Shown piece by piece: positions 8,861 to 17,612 of a stretch of DNA of 64,000 nucleotides. Each line of letters opens with the position of its first letter. Position 1 is the first letter of the stretch. The translations under genes and the position numbers were made by a program. The notes below the pieces were generated by a model that saw only the letters and a list, made by a program, of their open reading frames with translations, ran no database searches and was not told where the DNA came from. Source of the DNA: Mesorhizobium sp. 113-3-3 (GTDB taxonomy: Bacteria; Pseudomonadota; Alphaproteobacteria; Rhizobiales; Rhizobiaceae); assembly GCF_016756495.1 (NCBI RefSeq), contig NZ_AP023243.1, forward strand, positions 2,608,501 to 2,672,500, in the 5' to 3' direction.

Positions 8861-10501
8861 TCAAGCTGCCGCGCCCCGTTCGGCGATGATCTTGTCGGCG
8901 ACGCGCCAGGCATTGGCCATGATGGTCAGCGTGGGGTTGGCGCCTGTGCCTGTCGGGAAAGGCGATCCGTCCACTGCGTAGAGGTTCTCGACTTCGTGCG
9001 CCCGGCACCATCTGTTGAGCACCGACGTTGCCCCGTCATCGCCCATACGTGCCGTGCCGTGCTGGTGCGAGCAATTGCCGGTGACGCGGTCGGCATAGAC
9101 CTTGCGGATGGTCAAAGCGCCACTGGCCTCCAGAATGTCGGCACCGCGATCGATCAGGTAGCGTCCTTGGTCGAGATCGTTCTGGTGCGGCTTCAGTGTC
9201 ACGCGCGCGACCGGCAGCCCCCAGGCGTCGACCACCGTTTCGTCGAGGTCTATGCGATTGTCGTGCTGGGGCATGTCATGCAGCACCATGGCAATCGCCA
9301 GCGAATGGCTGAAGTGGTCGCGGTCGTTCTTCTTGGCCTCAGCGCCCCAGGATGGCGTGCCCGGCATGCGCCAGTTGATCGGCAGCGGGATGCCGACGCC
9401 CGCCACCGCAATGTGCCCGCCGGAGACGAAGCCGCGCGATGCGTCGTGCTCGTAATGTTGAAAGGTCGAAGCGCTGACATAGCCGCCGCCGGCCCAGGCA
9501 TAGACCGGATCATCATAGGTCCCGACCGCAGCCGAGTATTCGTGAAAGGTAACGTTGCGCCCGACCATGTCGCTGCCATTGGCAACGCCGGTCGGGAAGC
9601 GTCCGGACTTCGACAGCAGCATCAGGCGTGCGGTTTCCATTGCGCCGCAGGCAAGGATGAAGAGATCGGCCTCCTGCTCTATCGTGTCGCCATCGGCGTC
9701 CTGGTAGATCGCTGCCTTGATGTTGCCTTGGCTGTCCAGAGTGAGTTCGCGAACCACGCAGTCCGGCCGCAGCTCGAAATTGCCGGTTGCAACGGCGTCC
9801 GGAATGAAGACGTTGAGCGCCGACGAGCGCGTTCCGGTCGGGTCTCCGTGCTGCTGTGCAAAAGCGCTAACCACCGTCGCCTTGCGACCGTTGAAAGGGC
9901 GCGACAAGGCGGCCTGCGGCGTCGGGAAGGCGTTCCAGCCAAGCGCGTTGCAGCCCTTGATGAACTTCTGTGCATAGCGCGACATCGGCATTGGCGGACA
10001 CGGATAGCCGCCCGAGCGGTGCGACTCGAATTTGTTGGCGCCGGGCTGGCCGGACACGCCAAATGCCCATTCAACTTTGAGATAGTAAGGCTCGAGCTCG
10101 CGGTAGGTGATCGGCCAGTCGGCAAGGCTGGTGCCCGGCAGGTCGCCGGCCACGGTGCGCAGGCGGAAATCGTTCTCGGTGAAGCGCGGCAACCAACCCT
10201 GCCAGTGGACGGTGCCGCCGCCAACCATCTGCGGCACCGGGCAGAACATTTCGGAACGCGCGTCGTCTGAGGCGGTCTCGCGCCACGTGCGCGGATTGAG
10301 GATCGGGTCCGGCCAAAGATTGTAGCGATTGATGTTGGCGAGTTCGTCACCGCCAAAGCTTTCCTTCTTCCGCCACGGCCCCTTTTCGAGGGCCACGACC
10401 TTGATACCGGCTTCGCAAAGCACCTTTGCTGCGGCGGCGCCGGACGCGCCGGCGCCAATGATCACGACGTCGGTTCTCGCGGGTTTAGTCTTATAGGCCA
10501 T
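8861..10501 (-). CDS. GMC-family FAD oxidoreductase, large subunit of a sugar dehydrogenase
   Basis: This 546-residue flavoprotein begins with the FAD motif VVIIGAGASGAAAAKVL. It carries SHQHGTARMG near the C-terminus, where the active-site His of GMC enzymes lies, and ends with the GANPTLTIMANAWRVA segment that holds the second conserved residue. ATG at 10501 has GGGAG about 9 nt upstream and overlaps the preceding gene by 11 nt. Partnered with a gluconate_2-dh3-type subunit, it matches gluconate 2-dehydrogenase or glucoside 3-dehydrogenase large subunits. No cytochrome c subunit is present. No export signal is visible, so the pair is probably cytoplasmic. Confidence 0.9.
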   Translation of the reverse strand: MAYKTKPARTDVVIIGAGASGAAAAKVLCEAGIKVVALEKGPWRKKESFGGDELANINRYNLWPDPILNPRTWRETASDDARSEMFCPVPQMVGGGTVHWQGWLPRFTENDFRLRTVAGDLPGTSLADWPITYRELEPYYLKVEWAFGVSGQPGANKFESHRSGGYPCPPMPMSRYAQKFIKGCNALGWNAFPTPQAALSRPFNGRKATVVSAFAQQHGDPTGTRSSALNVFIPDAVATGNFELRPDCVVRELTLDSQGNIKAAIYQDADGDTIEQEADLFILACGAMETARLMLLSKSGRFPTGVANGSDMVGRNVTFHEYSAAVGTYDDPVYAWAGGGYVSASTFQHYEHDASRGFVSGGHIAVAGVGIPLPINWRMPGTPSWGAEAKKNDRDHFSHSLAIAMVLHDMPQHDNRIDLDETVVDAWGLPVARVTLKPHQNDLDQGRYLIDRGADILEASGALTIRKVYADRVTGNCSHQHGTARMGDDGATSVLNRWCRAHEVENLYAVDGSPFPTGTGANPTLTIMANAWRVADKIIAERGAAA

Positions 10502-11150
10502 CGTGGAACTCCCTGACCTTATCGGCTTCGCCTTCGGCGAAATACTGCAGCGTGGTGTAGCGGCCCGTGTGGACATCTTTCAGCGAGGCGGGGCCAGGAA
10601 AGCCGATTACCTCCCAGCCGATCCGGTTCCTGTTGCCGCCATAGATGGGGTCGGCATAAAAACCCTGGCGCGTGTGGGTGACCAGCAGCGGCAGGAAATC
10701 GAGGTCGACCTCTGTCGAGGTCTGCTGCAGCGCGGGTTGGGGCGAAACCGGGCCAGCGAGCGCGTCGTTGACGGCGAGCGTCGTCGGCGCACCCGTGCCG
10801 GCCTGCTCCAGTTCGTGGAGGATATCGTCCTGCTGCTGTGCCGCCAGCGCGACGAAGTCGGCCGAGAATCTCTCGTGGGCACGGGCATCGAGGTCGAGCA
10901 GTCCGGCGACATAGCGTTCGCGCATGATTTCGATGCGCTGCATCCACGCCTTGGCCGATGCGCCTTCGAGAACTTCGAAGCCTGAGCCGTCGGGCTTGGC
11001 GAAGATGTAGCCGATACCGGAGAGATAGCGGTCAACGAAGTCCACGCAGCCGGCTTCGCGTGCGCCCGGCGTGTCGTCGGTTGGAATTATGCGGGCCATA
11101 GCGGCCTCCACCGTGGCGCGCTGATGCGGATTGAAGAAGGTGTCAGACAT
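10491..11150 (-). CDS. Gluconate 2-dehydrogenase subunit 3 family protein (small subunit)
   Basis: This 219-residue helical protein opens with FFNPHQRATVEAAMARIIP and TDDTPGAREAGCVDFVDRYL, the signature of the gluconate_2-dh3 family. It contains a YGGNRNRIGWEVIGFPGP segment near the C-terminus. ATG at 11150 has AGGGA about 8 nt upstream; the frame extends further but without a family match. In Agrobacterium-type glucoside 3-dehydrogenases the small subunit carries the Tat signal and escorts the GMC subunit outward. Here no signal is present, so the complex should stay inside the cell. Confidence 0.87.
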   Translation of the reverse strand: MSDTFFNPHQRATVEAAMARIIPTDDTPGAREAGCVDFVDRYLSGIGYIFAKPDGSGFEVLEGASAKAWMQRIEIMRERYVAGLLDLDARAHERFSADFVALAAQQQDDILHELEQAGTGAPTTLAVNDALAGPVSPQPALQQTSTEVDLDFLPLLVTHTRQGFYADPIYGGNRNRIGWEVIGFPGPASLKDVHTGRYTTLQYFAEGEADKVREFHDGL

Positions 11151-11253
11151 AGCATGTCCCTTGCTGCAATTATCTTTTCGGGCCGACACGTCCGGCCAGC
11201 GCGCCACAAGCTTGCTGCCTGGCAAAGCCCGCCTGCGTTCTTCCGCACTCAGC

Positions 11254-12216
11254 CTAACGCTTGCGCGTTTGGCTGATGGCGACTGCGATGATGATGATGG
11301 CGCCGCGGGCGATCAGCTGCTGGCTGAATTCCAGTCCCATCAGCACGAGGCCGTTGTTGATCAGGCCGATCATCAGCGCGCCCATGATAGAGCCGACCAC
11401 CGTGCCGGCACCGCCGAACAGGCTGGTGCCGCCAAGCACGGCCGCGGCGATCACCGAAAGCTCGTCGCCTTCGCCGAACTGGAAGCGGCCGGAATGGAGA
11501 CGGCCCGCATAGAGCATGCCGGCAAAGGCGGCCGCCACGGACGACAGCATCAACACGCGGAACTTGATAGAGGCGGTGTTGACCCCGGAGTAGCGTGCCG
11601 ATGTCTCGTTGCCGCCGGTGGCCAGCACGCGCCGCCCGAACGTGGTGCGTCGAAGCACGATGTGGCCGGCGATGCCGATGATTGCCACCCAAATCAACAG
11701 GCTTGGTATCGGGCCGAGGTTACCGGCGCCGAAGATCGCCGCGTAGGGCTTGCTCAGTATGGGGATCGCCGCCGTGCCGCTGATCCACATGGCGACGCCG
11801 CGTGCGATGCCCATCATGGCCAGCGTGGTGAGGAACGAGGGAATTCCGATGCCGGTGGTCAGCCAGCCATTGACGGCGCCGACGACGACGCCGGTGCCCA
11901 GGCCGTAAAGGATGCCGCCGGGGATGCCGAACTGGTCGATGCCCATTGCAGTGGCGACGGAAGCGAGGCCTGCGACTGCCCCGACCGACAGGTCGATCTC
12001 GCCGGTGCTGAGCACAAAGGTCATCGTCACCGAGACCACGGCGATGATCGCGGTCTGACGGATAATGTTCAACAGGTTGTTGGGGTCGAGAAAGCCCCTG
12101 TCGCCCAGCGTAGCGGCAAAGACGAGGAAGATAACCACGAAGCCGATATAGATGATGTATTCACGCCAGTTGGCCAGTGCCGAGAATTTGCTCGCTGATG
12201 CGGCCGTGTCGGTCAT
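11254..12216 (-). CDS. Ribose/xylose-type (CUT2) sugar ABC transporter permease
   Basis: This 320-residue membrane protein has about eight to ten hydrophobic segments and the RbsC-type motif STGEIDLSVGAVAGLASV. GGNETSARYSGVNTASIK is the conserved loop that contacts the ATPase. The ATG at 12216 overlaps the stop codon of the ATPase gene by 4 nt (ATGA), which signals translational coupling. It is the single permease of the operon, as usual for CUT2 systems where it works as a homodimer. Confidence 0.92.
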   Translation of the reverse strand: MTDTAASASKFSALANWREYIIYIGFVVIFLVFAATLGDRGFLDPNNLLNIIRQTAIIAVVSVTMTFVLSTGEIDLSVGAVAGLASVATAMGIDQFGIPGGILYGLGTGVVVGAVNGWLTTGIGIPSFLTTLAMMGIARGVAMWISGTAAIPILSKPYAAIFGAGNLGPIPSLLIWVAIIGIAGHIVLRRTTFGRRVLATGGNETSARYSGVNTASIKFRVLMLSSVAAAFAGMLYAGRLHSGRFQFGEGDELSVIAAAVLGGTSLFGGAGTVVGSIMGALMIGLINNGLVLMGLEFSQQLIARGAIIIIAVAISQTRKR

Positions 12217-13778
12217 TGGATAATTCCTCCGCGGGCTTCCTGCATGAATTTGTTGAGTTTCTGTTCGGCGTGCTGAAGACTGTCGATCGAGTCCACCTTG
12301 GCGGCGTCGTCGAGATCGTGACGGGCGATGTCGCGCACGATGCGGCCTTCCGACATCACCAGGATTCGATCGCAAGCGGCGAGCAGTTCCTGCAACTCCG
12401 ACGACAGCACCAGGATTGCCTTGCCGGATTTGGCGAGGTTGCGGATCAGCGTCACGATCTCCGATTTCGAACCGATGTCGATGCCGGCGGTTGGTTCGTC
12501 GAGGATCAGCACCTCCGGTTCGGTCGCCAGCCATTTGGCGATGACGACCTTCTGCGCATTGCCGCCCGACAGCGTCCTGATGGTCGCTTTGCGCGAGTCG
12601 GTTTTGATGCGCAGGCGCTGGATCGAGCTTTCCGCCAGTGCCGCCGACTTGGCGCGATCGACCCATGTCTTCGTCGAAAGGCGATCAAGGTTGGGTAGGT
12701 CGATGTTGCTTTCCACCGAATGGAAGGCGACGAACCCCTGACGGGCGCGGTCTTCCGGCACCAGCGCAATGCCGGCGTCGATGGCATCTCGCGGCTTGGC
12801 GATCGAAACCGCCTTGCCTTTGATCCGGATCTCGCCACTAGTCATCGGCTGGACCCCGGCCAGCACGCGCGCCAGCGACGAGCGGCCACTGCCCAGCAGG
12901 CCAGCGACGCCGACCACTTCACCGCGGCGAAGCGTCAGATCGATACCGATCGGCTTGCCGGAGCCCGAAAGGCCGCGTGTTTCGAGCAGCACTTCGCCGA
13001 TAGTCGCCGTCTCACGCACCACGTCGGAGAAGCCGCGAGAGCGTCGGCCGATGATATGGGCGATCATCGATTCCAGCGTGAATTCCGACATCGGCGCGGT
13101 GATGATGTGCTTGCCGTCGCGCAAGATGGTAGCGCGGTCGGCTATGCGGAAGATCTCGTCCATGCGGTGCGAGACATAAACGATGGCGACGCCCTGGCCG
13201 CGAAGCTGGCGCACATATTCGAACAGCCGCTCGACTTCGTTCTGCGACAGCGCAGTGGTTGGCTCGTCCAACACCAACACCTTGCACGGTTGCGAGGTCG
13301 CCTTGACGATCTCGGTAAGCTGTCGGTGTCCAGCCGGAATGTCGGAGACCTTGGCGTTGGGGTCGATCTCGACGCCCATGCGCGCGAAAAGCTTTCGCGA
13401 TTCGGCCGCCGCGGTTCTGTCGTCGATGAGCCCGGAGTTGGTCCTGATCTCACGGTTGAGGAAGACATTCTGCGCCACCGTCAGCGTCGGAATCAGGCTC
13501 ATTTCCTGGAACGCCATAGCGACACCGGCATTGCGCGCTGCCTCGGCGGTGAAGGTGGCTAGCGGCACGCCGCCGATCTCGACCGTGCCGGAGCTTGGCG
13601 GTTGCACGCCGCGCAGAATCTTCAGGATTGTCGACTTGCCGGCGCCGTTCTCACCGAGCAGTGCGTGCACTTCGCCCGGGCTAACGTCGAGATGAACGTC
13701 GTCAAGCGCCCGGACACCGCCGAAACGCATGCTGACATTTCGCATTCGGACGGCTTCGGCTGCGTTGGCAGTGTTCAT
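12213..13778 (-). CDS. CUT2 sugar ABC transporter ATP-binding protein (RbsA-like)
   Basis: This 521-residue protein has two fused ATPase domains. The first shows GENGAGKST, an LTEIVKA signature region and VLVLDEPTTAL. The second has the degenerate Walker A GLLGSGRSS, the signature LSGGNAQKVVIAKWL and VLILDEPTAGID. This duplicated layout is typical of RbsA/XylG/AraG proteins. It energises uptake with the permease that overlaps it and the binding protein encoded upstream. A long inverted repeat separates it from the binding-protein gene. Confidence 0.94.
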   Translation of the reverse strand: MNTANAAEAVRMRNVSMRFGGVRALDDVHLDVSPGEVHALLGENGAGKSTILKILRGVQPPSSGTVEIGGVPLATFTAEAARNAGVAMAFQEMSLIPTLTVAQNVFLNREIRTNSGLIDDRTAAAESRKLFARMGVEIDPNAKVSDIPAGHRQLTEIVKATSQPCKVLVLDEPTTALSQNEVERLFEYVRQLRGQGVAIVYVSHRMDEIFRIADRATILRDGKHIITAPMSEFTLESMIAHIIGRRSRGFSDVVRETATIGEVLLETRGLSGSGKPIGIDLTLRRGEVVGVAGLLGSGRSSLARVLAGVQPMTSGEIRIKGKAVSIAKPRDAIDAGIALVPEDRARQGFVAFHSVESNIDLPNLDRLSTKTWVDRAKSAALAESSIQRLRIKTDSRKATIRTLSGGNAQKVVIAKWLATEPEVLILDEPTAGIDIGSKSEIVTLIRNLAKSGKAILVLSSELQELLAACDRILVMSEGRIVRDIARHDLDDAAKVDSIDSLQHAEQKLNKFMQEARGGIIQ

Positions 13779-13811
13779 GACAACACCTAGGGCAAAACAA
13801 AGGTTGCGTCG

Positions 13812-13886
13812 GGTGGGACGAATGGTTCGGCCTGCCGGACAGAAACGTTGCGCTTCTGCTCGAACTCGGCCGAACCCATCTCCACC
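13812..13886 (-). promoter_or_regulatory. Intercistronic stem-loop between binding-protein and ATPase genes
   Basis: The arm at 13812-13832 (GGTGGGACGAATGGTTCGGCC) pairs imperfectly with the arm at 13868-13886, whose reverse complement is GGTGGAGATGGGTTCGGCC. Such hairpins after the binding-protein gene commonly stabilise the upstream mRNA or reduce read-through, giving more binding protein than ATPase. There is no T-run, so it is not a simple terminator. Confidence 0.5.
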
Positions 13887-13907
13887 GGGAGGACCTGTCT
13901 GCGAAGC

Positions 13908-15032
13908 CTACTGCATGCTTTGCTTGATCTTGTCGGTGACCGGCTTGTGGTAGACCTGCTGCCAGGCATCGGCGAGATTGGCCTTGGTTACCGGCAGTGC
14001 CGGCAGCGCGACATAGGCCGGCGCCTGCTTGCCAAGCAAACCGTAGCCGGCCAGCATTGCCTCGGTCACGCCCTGGTCGTAGGGCCGCTGCGCTGACAGG
14101 CCCTTAACCGGACCGCCGCTCGCCATGTTGATGGCGACGTTTTCGCCGAGGTCGCAATTGACAATTACCAGGTCGTCCCGGCCATTGGTGAGAGCGGCGG
14201 AGATGACGCCTTCTGCGGGCACATCCCACACTGCCCAGATACCCTTGATGCTGGGATTGGCGACGAGCAGGGCGCCTGCCGCCTTCTCGGCATCGCCTGA
14301 GAAGTCGGGACCGCCGATGCCTTGCTCGGCGACGACGTGGATGTCCGGATAGTTCTCGGCCAGCGTCTTCTTGACGGCGTCGTAGCGCTGCTTGGTGACG
14401 AAGAAATCGGCTGCATGGAAGATCAGTCCGACATCGCCCTTGCCGCCAAGAGCCTGTGCCAGCAGGTGCGCGGTGGCGACGCCGTTGCCGTAGTTGTCAG
14501 CCGAGACGGAGCTGACGTAGTCCTTGCCGGCTACGAAGCCTTTCGGCACGTTGTCCATGAAGACGAGCTTGGCGCCTGCGTCGGCCGCCGCTTTGTAGGC
14601 CGCTGCGGTCGCGACCGGGTCGGTCGGAATCGACACGATGATATTGGGCTTCTGGGCCATTACGGTCTCGAGGTCGGACACCTGCTTGTCGGGCTTGAAG
14701 CCCGCGTCGGTAACGGCGACGACTTCGATACCCATGGTAGCGAACTGCGCCTTTAGGCCTTCGATTTGCGCCTGCGACCAGTCGTTGCCGGCATAGTGCA
14801 TGACAATGGCGGCCTTTGCGTGCATGTCCTTGATCTTGGCGAGTTCCTCATCGGTGAGCTTCACGCTCGAGGCGGCTTCCGGCTTCTCGCCGTTAGGTCC
14901 GAGGCTCATCACATGCTGGCCGATCTCAGTCAGCGCCTGGGCAGGATCGATGGCATAGGCGGCGTTCGAGGCGAGGCCCAGGCCGAGCGTCAGACAGATT
15001 GCCGTCGACCGAAGCAAGGTTTTCATGCGCAT
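13908..15032 (-). CDS. Periplasmic sugar-binding protein of the CUT2 transporter
   Basis: This 374-residue protein has a clear Sec signal peptide (MRMKTLLRSTAICLTLGLGL, cleavage after about AAYA at 27) followed by a periplasmic-binding fold of the ribose type. ATG at 15032 follows GGGAGA at 8 nt. Core phrases are VMHYAGNDWSQAQIEGLKAQ, NIIVSIPTDPVATAAAYKAA and KLVFMDNVPKGFVAGKDYV. It should capture the imported sugar or glycoside. A cytosolic relative (17613-18650) shares the same pattern of motifs. Confidence 0.92.
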   Translation of the reverse strand: MRMKTLLRSTAICLTLGLGLASNAAYAIDPAQALTEIGQHVMSLGPNGEKPEAASSVKLTDEELAKIKDMHAKAAIVMHYAGNDWSQAQIEGLKAQFATMGIEVVAVTDAGFKPDKQVSDLETVMAQKPNIIVSIPTDPVATAAAYKAAADAGAKLVFMDNVPKGFVAGKDYVSSVSADNYGNGVATAHLLAQALGGKGDVGLIFHAADFFVTKQRYDAVKKTLAENYPDIHVVAEQGIGGPDFSGDAEKAAGALLVANPSIKGIWAVWDVPAEGVISAALTNGRDDLVIVNCDLGENVAINMASGGPVKGLSAQRPYDQGVTEAMLAGYGLLGKQAPAYVALPALPVTKANLADAWQQVYHKPVTDKIKQSMQ

Positions 15033-15111
15033 GGTGTTTTCTCCCTGATATTGTTTGGTTTTCGTTATTGCAGTTACAGACGCCTCCCGGCGGCAACGCC
15101 GGTCGGCAAAT

Positions 15112-15945
15112 TCAGACTTTCGCCAGTTCCGCTTGCACAAAGGCGTGGCTTTCCCGCGCTCCGGCGGCAGGATCGGCCCAGGCGTCGAGTTCGTTGCAGA
15201 TCCAACCCGTGTAACTGATGTCCTTCAGGGCCCGGATCACGGCGCCATTGTCGCAATCGCCCCGGCCGACCGGCACGAAGGCGAACGGGTCGCGCTGCCA
15301 TCCCTTGAGGTGGACGTAGGAAATGCGTGACGCGTGCTCGCGCACCATAGCTGCCACGTCGCCTCCGGCAGCGGCCAGATGCGCGGTATCCGGACAGAAC
15401 CCGATCGCGGTCTTGCCGAAGATCGTCCGAACCTCGTCCGGGTTCTCGACGATGGTGGAAAGGTGGGGGTGGTAGTGAGCTTTCAGGCCGTGCTGCGCAG
15501 CGATTGCCATCACCTTGTCGAGCGCCGATGCCAAAGCATCGTAGTCGCTTTGGCGCGTCCCGTCGTGGCGCCGCGCGCCGCCGCCAACAACCAAATGCTC
15601 GGCGCCGAGCGCCCGCGCTGCGTCCGCCGCCTTGGTGACGCGCGCCAGTTCTTCGTCAAGGATGTCCGTGAAGATGAAGTTGCCGCCGGCATAGATCGAG
15701 ACAAGCGACAGGCCGGTGTCGGCGAGGATATTGCGCATGGCGGCGTAATCGTCGCCTTCGTTTTCGACGACATTGCCGTCGAAGAACTCAATACCATCAT
15801 AGCCCGCTGCTGCAATATCGCGCGCGGCCTCTGCCATGTCCCCGAACGTCCGGTAGGCCAAACGGTTGATGGAGGTCACACCAACGGCGTCGCCCCCAAG
15901 CGGACCCCAGCAATTGGCGTGATAGGCCAGCTTCCAAGCAGTCAT
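15112..15945 (-). CDS. Sugar phosphate isomerase/epimerase-type TIM barrel
   Basis: This 277-residue protein of the xylose-isomerase-like (AP endonuclease 2) superfamily has candidate metal ligands in the usual order: Glu in GIEFFDGN, His in AHYHPHLS, Asp and His in CPDTAHLAAAG, His in YVHLKGW and Glu in CNELD. ATG at 15945 is preceded by GGGAGGAG; an in-frame start at 15963 lies upstream of that site. It heads the sugar operon. Relatives include IolE, hydroxypyruvate isomerases, 3-keto-sugar epimerases and the C-glycoside-cleaving CarB/DgpB proteins. The last two fit a neighbourhood with GMC and Gfo/Idh enzymes. Confidence 0.87.
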   Translation of the reverse strand: MTAWKLAYHANCWGPLGGDAVGVTSINRLAYRTFGDMAEAARDIAAAGYDGIEFFDGNVVENEGDDYAAMRNILADTGLSLVSIYAGGNFIFTDILDEELARVTKAADAARALGAEHLVVGGGARRHDGTRQSDYDALASALDKVMAIAAQHGLKAHYHPHLSTIVENPDEVRTIFGKTAIGFCPDTAHLAAAGGDVAAMVREHASRISYVHLKGWQRDPFAFVPVGRGDCDNGAVIRALKDISYTGWICNELDAWADPAAGARESHAFVQAELAKV

Positions 15946-15966
15946 GGCGTCTCCTCCCGACACGGC

Positions 15967-16030
15967 CCAAATGCTTTTGTATTTGCAAACGTATCTTTAG
16001 TTGATAAAATGCAAAAGTCAATTAAGTTTT
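15967..16030. promoter_or_regulatory. AT-rich divergent promoter with ROK operator candidate
   Basis: CTTTTGTAT at 15974-15982 and ATGCAAAAG at 16009-16017 form an inverted repeat (one mismatch over nine bases) with 26 bases between the arms. They lie in the only AT-rich stretch between the divergent isomerase operon and the ROK gene. The position fits an operator for the ROK regulator; this is inference. Confidence 0.4.
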
Positions 16031-16078
16031 CTGTGTCAGCGACAAAATAGGCATTGCGTCTTCCGAAAACGCTCGTCC

Positions 16079-17482
16079 ATGGTGGACAAGAAGGAGCAAT
16101 CGGCCGTGGCAAGGACTGGTTTGGGAGGCACCGCAGTTGCGGATGCAGATCGATCCGGGGAGACTGGTTCTCCAGCGGCGGCCGACCGCGTGAGGGCCCT
16201 TGAAGCCGAACGCCAGAGTCTTGTTTCGCTTCTTAACATTCTGCGCTCCAGTGAACCTTGCACGCGTCTCGACCTCGAACGAGAGGCCCGGCTCGGCCGC
16301 GCCGTGGTCACGGACCGGCTGTCGACGCTTGCTGCCTTCGGCCTTGTTGACGAAGGCGGTGTCGGGCGCTCAATAGGCGGGCGCGCGCCGCGTCTGGTGC
16401 GGTTCCGATCGGAGGCCGCGCGCATTCTGGTCGCCAACATCGACGGCGACACCATCGGCCTTGGTCTCGCCGATCTGGACGGGCGGCTCATCCTTGAGCA
16501 CTACGAGGATTTCGACGCCGCTTCCCCAGCGCAGGCACTGTTCGATCGGCTCGAGGCGCTGTTCAACTGGTCGCTCGGCAAGGATGGTGCTCCGCTGTGG
16601 GCGATTGGTCTGGGAGTGCCGGGCGCGGTAGAGCAGAAGGACTCGAACAGCCTCGCGATCCCTAAGCTTGGCGCTATGCCTGCGTGGGACGAGGCGAAGC
16701 TTCTGGAGCGTTTGATACAGAGGTTTCAAGCGCCAGTCTGGGTGCGGGGCGCCGTGCAGATGGAGACAATGGGGGAACTAAGCGCCCTGTCAGCGGAATC
16801 CGGGCGCGACATGCTCTATGTCGACCTTGGCTCGGATATAACCGCCGGCATCGTCGTCGACGGCCGCCTGCATCGTGGCGCGCAAGGCATAGCCGGACAG
16901 ATAGGGCATGTTTACGCCGGCGAGCCGCACAAACGCATTTGCGGTTGCGGCAATGTTGGCTGCCTGCAAACCGTCGCCGGCTGCGATGCCATTGCTCAGG
17001 CCGGCCTGCTAGCGGCAGAACAGGGGCAAAGTCGCCTTCTCGGTGAAACGCTCGCCGCTACCGGGACGGTGACGGCTGCCGACATTGGCACAGCGGCGCG
17101 CCTTGGCGACCCGTTCTCGGCCGATCTGTTGGCGCAATCCGGACGGCTGATCGGCACCGTCCTGGCGACGCTGGCCAATATCCTCAACCCGTCGATGATC
17201 GTTCTTGGCGGCGAACTGTCCCAGACGGGAGACATCTGCCTGGCTGCGATCCGCGAGGGAATATACGGGCACGCGCAGCCTCTCATCAGCCGCGATATCC
17301 GTATTGTCCATTCGCGCATGGGGCGGTCGGCTGGACTTGTCGGCGCCGCAGCTGTCGCCGTGACTGAACTGTTCGCCCCCGCGTTCCTCGGTGAATGGAT
17401 CGTATCGGGCACGCCGCTAGCCCACGCCGGAGTCACCAACTTGCTGGCTGCTGTCGAGAAGACGGCGACAACAGGCAGTTGA
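16079..17482 (+). CDS. ROK-family transcriptional regulator
   Basis: This 467-residue protein has an N-terminal winged helix (LLNILRSSEPCTRLDLEREA, then VVTDRLSTLAAFGLVDEGG) and the linker GGRAPRLVRFRSEA. A sugar-kinase-like ROK domain follows, with zinc-site CGCGNVGCLQTVAG and a phosphate-binding DLGSDITAGIVVDG segment. ATG at 16079 is chosen as the first start that gives a normal ROK N-terminus; its ribosome binding site is weak. It is divergent from the sugar operon and probably represses it in response to a sugar ligand. Confidence 0.9.
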   Translation: MVDKKEQSAVARTGLGGTAVADADRSGETGSPAAADRVRALEAERQSLVSLLNILRSSEPCTRLDLEREARLGRAVVTDRLSTLAAFGLVDEGGVGRSIGGRAPRLVRFRSEAARILVANIDGDTIGLGLADLDGRLILEHYEDFDAASPAQALFDRLEALFNWSLGKDGAPLWAIGLGVPGAVEQKDSNSLAIPKLGAMPAWDEAKLLERLIQRFQAPVWVRGAVQMETMGELSALSAESGRDMLYVDLGSDITAGIVVDGRLHRGAQGIAGQIGHVYAGEPHKRICGCGNVGCLQTVAGCDAIAQAGLLAAEQGQSRLLGETLAATGTVTAADIGTAARLGDPFSADLLAQSGRLIGTVLATLANILNPSMIVLGGELSQTGDICLAAIREGIYGHAQPLISRDIRIVHSRMGRSAGLVGAAAVAVTELFAPAFLGEWIVSGTPLAHAGVTNLLAAVEKTATTGS

Positions 17483-17612
17483 GCGTGCAGCCCACCCGAC
17501 TGGCTGTCGCGCGGTCGCCGCGATCAGCCGCGGCGCTTGCAAACCCCAACCCCTGCGGTAGGTTGATTCAATACAGCTGCCCGCAGAGGTGGCGGGCGGG
17601 AGGAGCAACGGG

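Noticed and set aside
11131..12198. 355-codon plus-strand open frame opposite the CUT2 permease
   Set aside because: Asp/His/Arg-rich antisense translation of a membrane protein; no domain.
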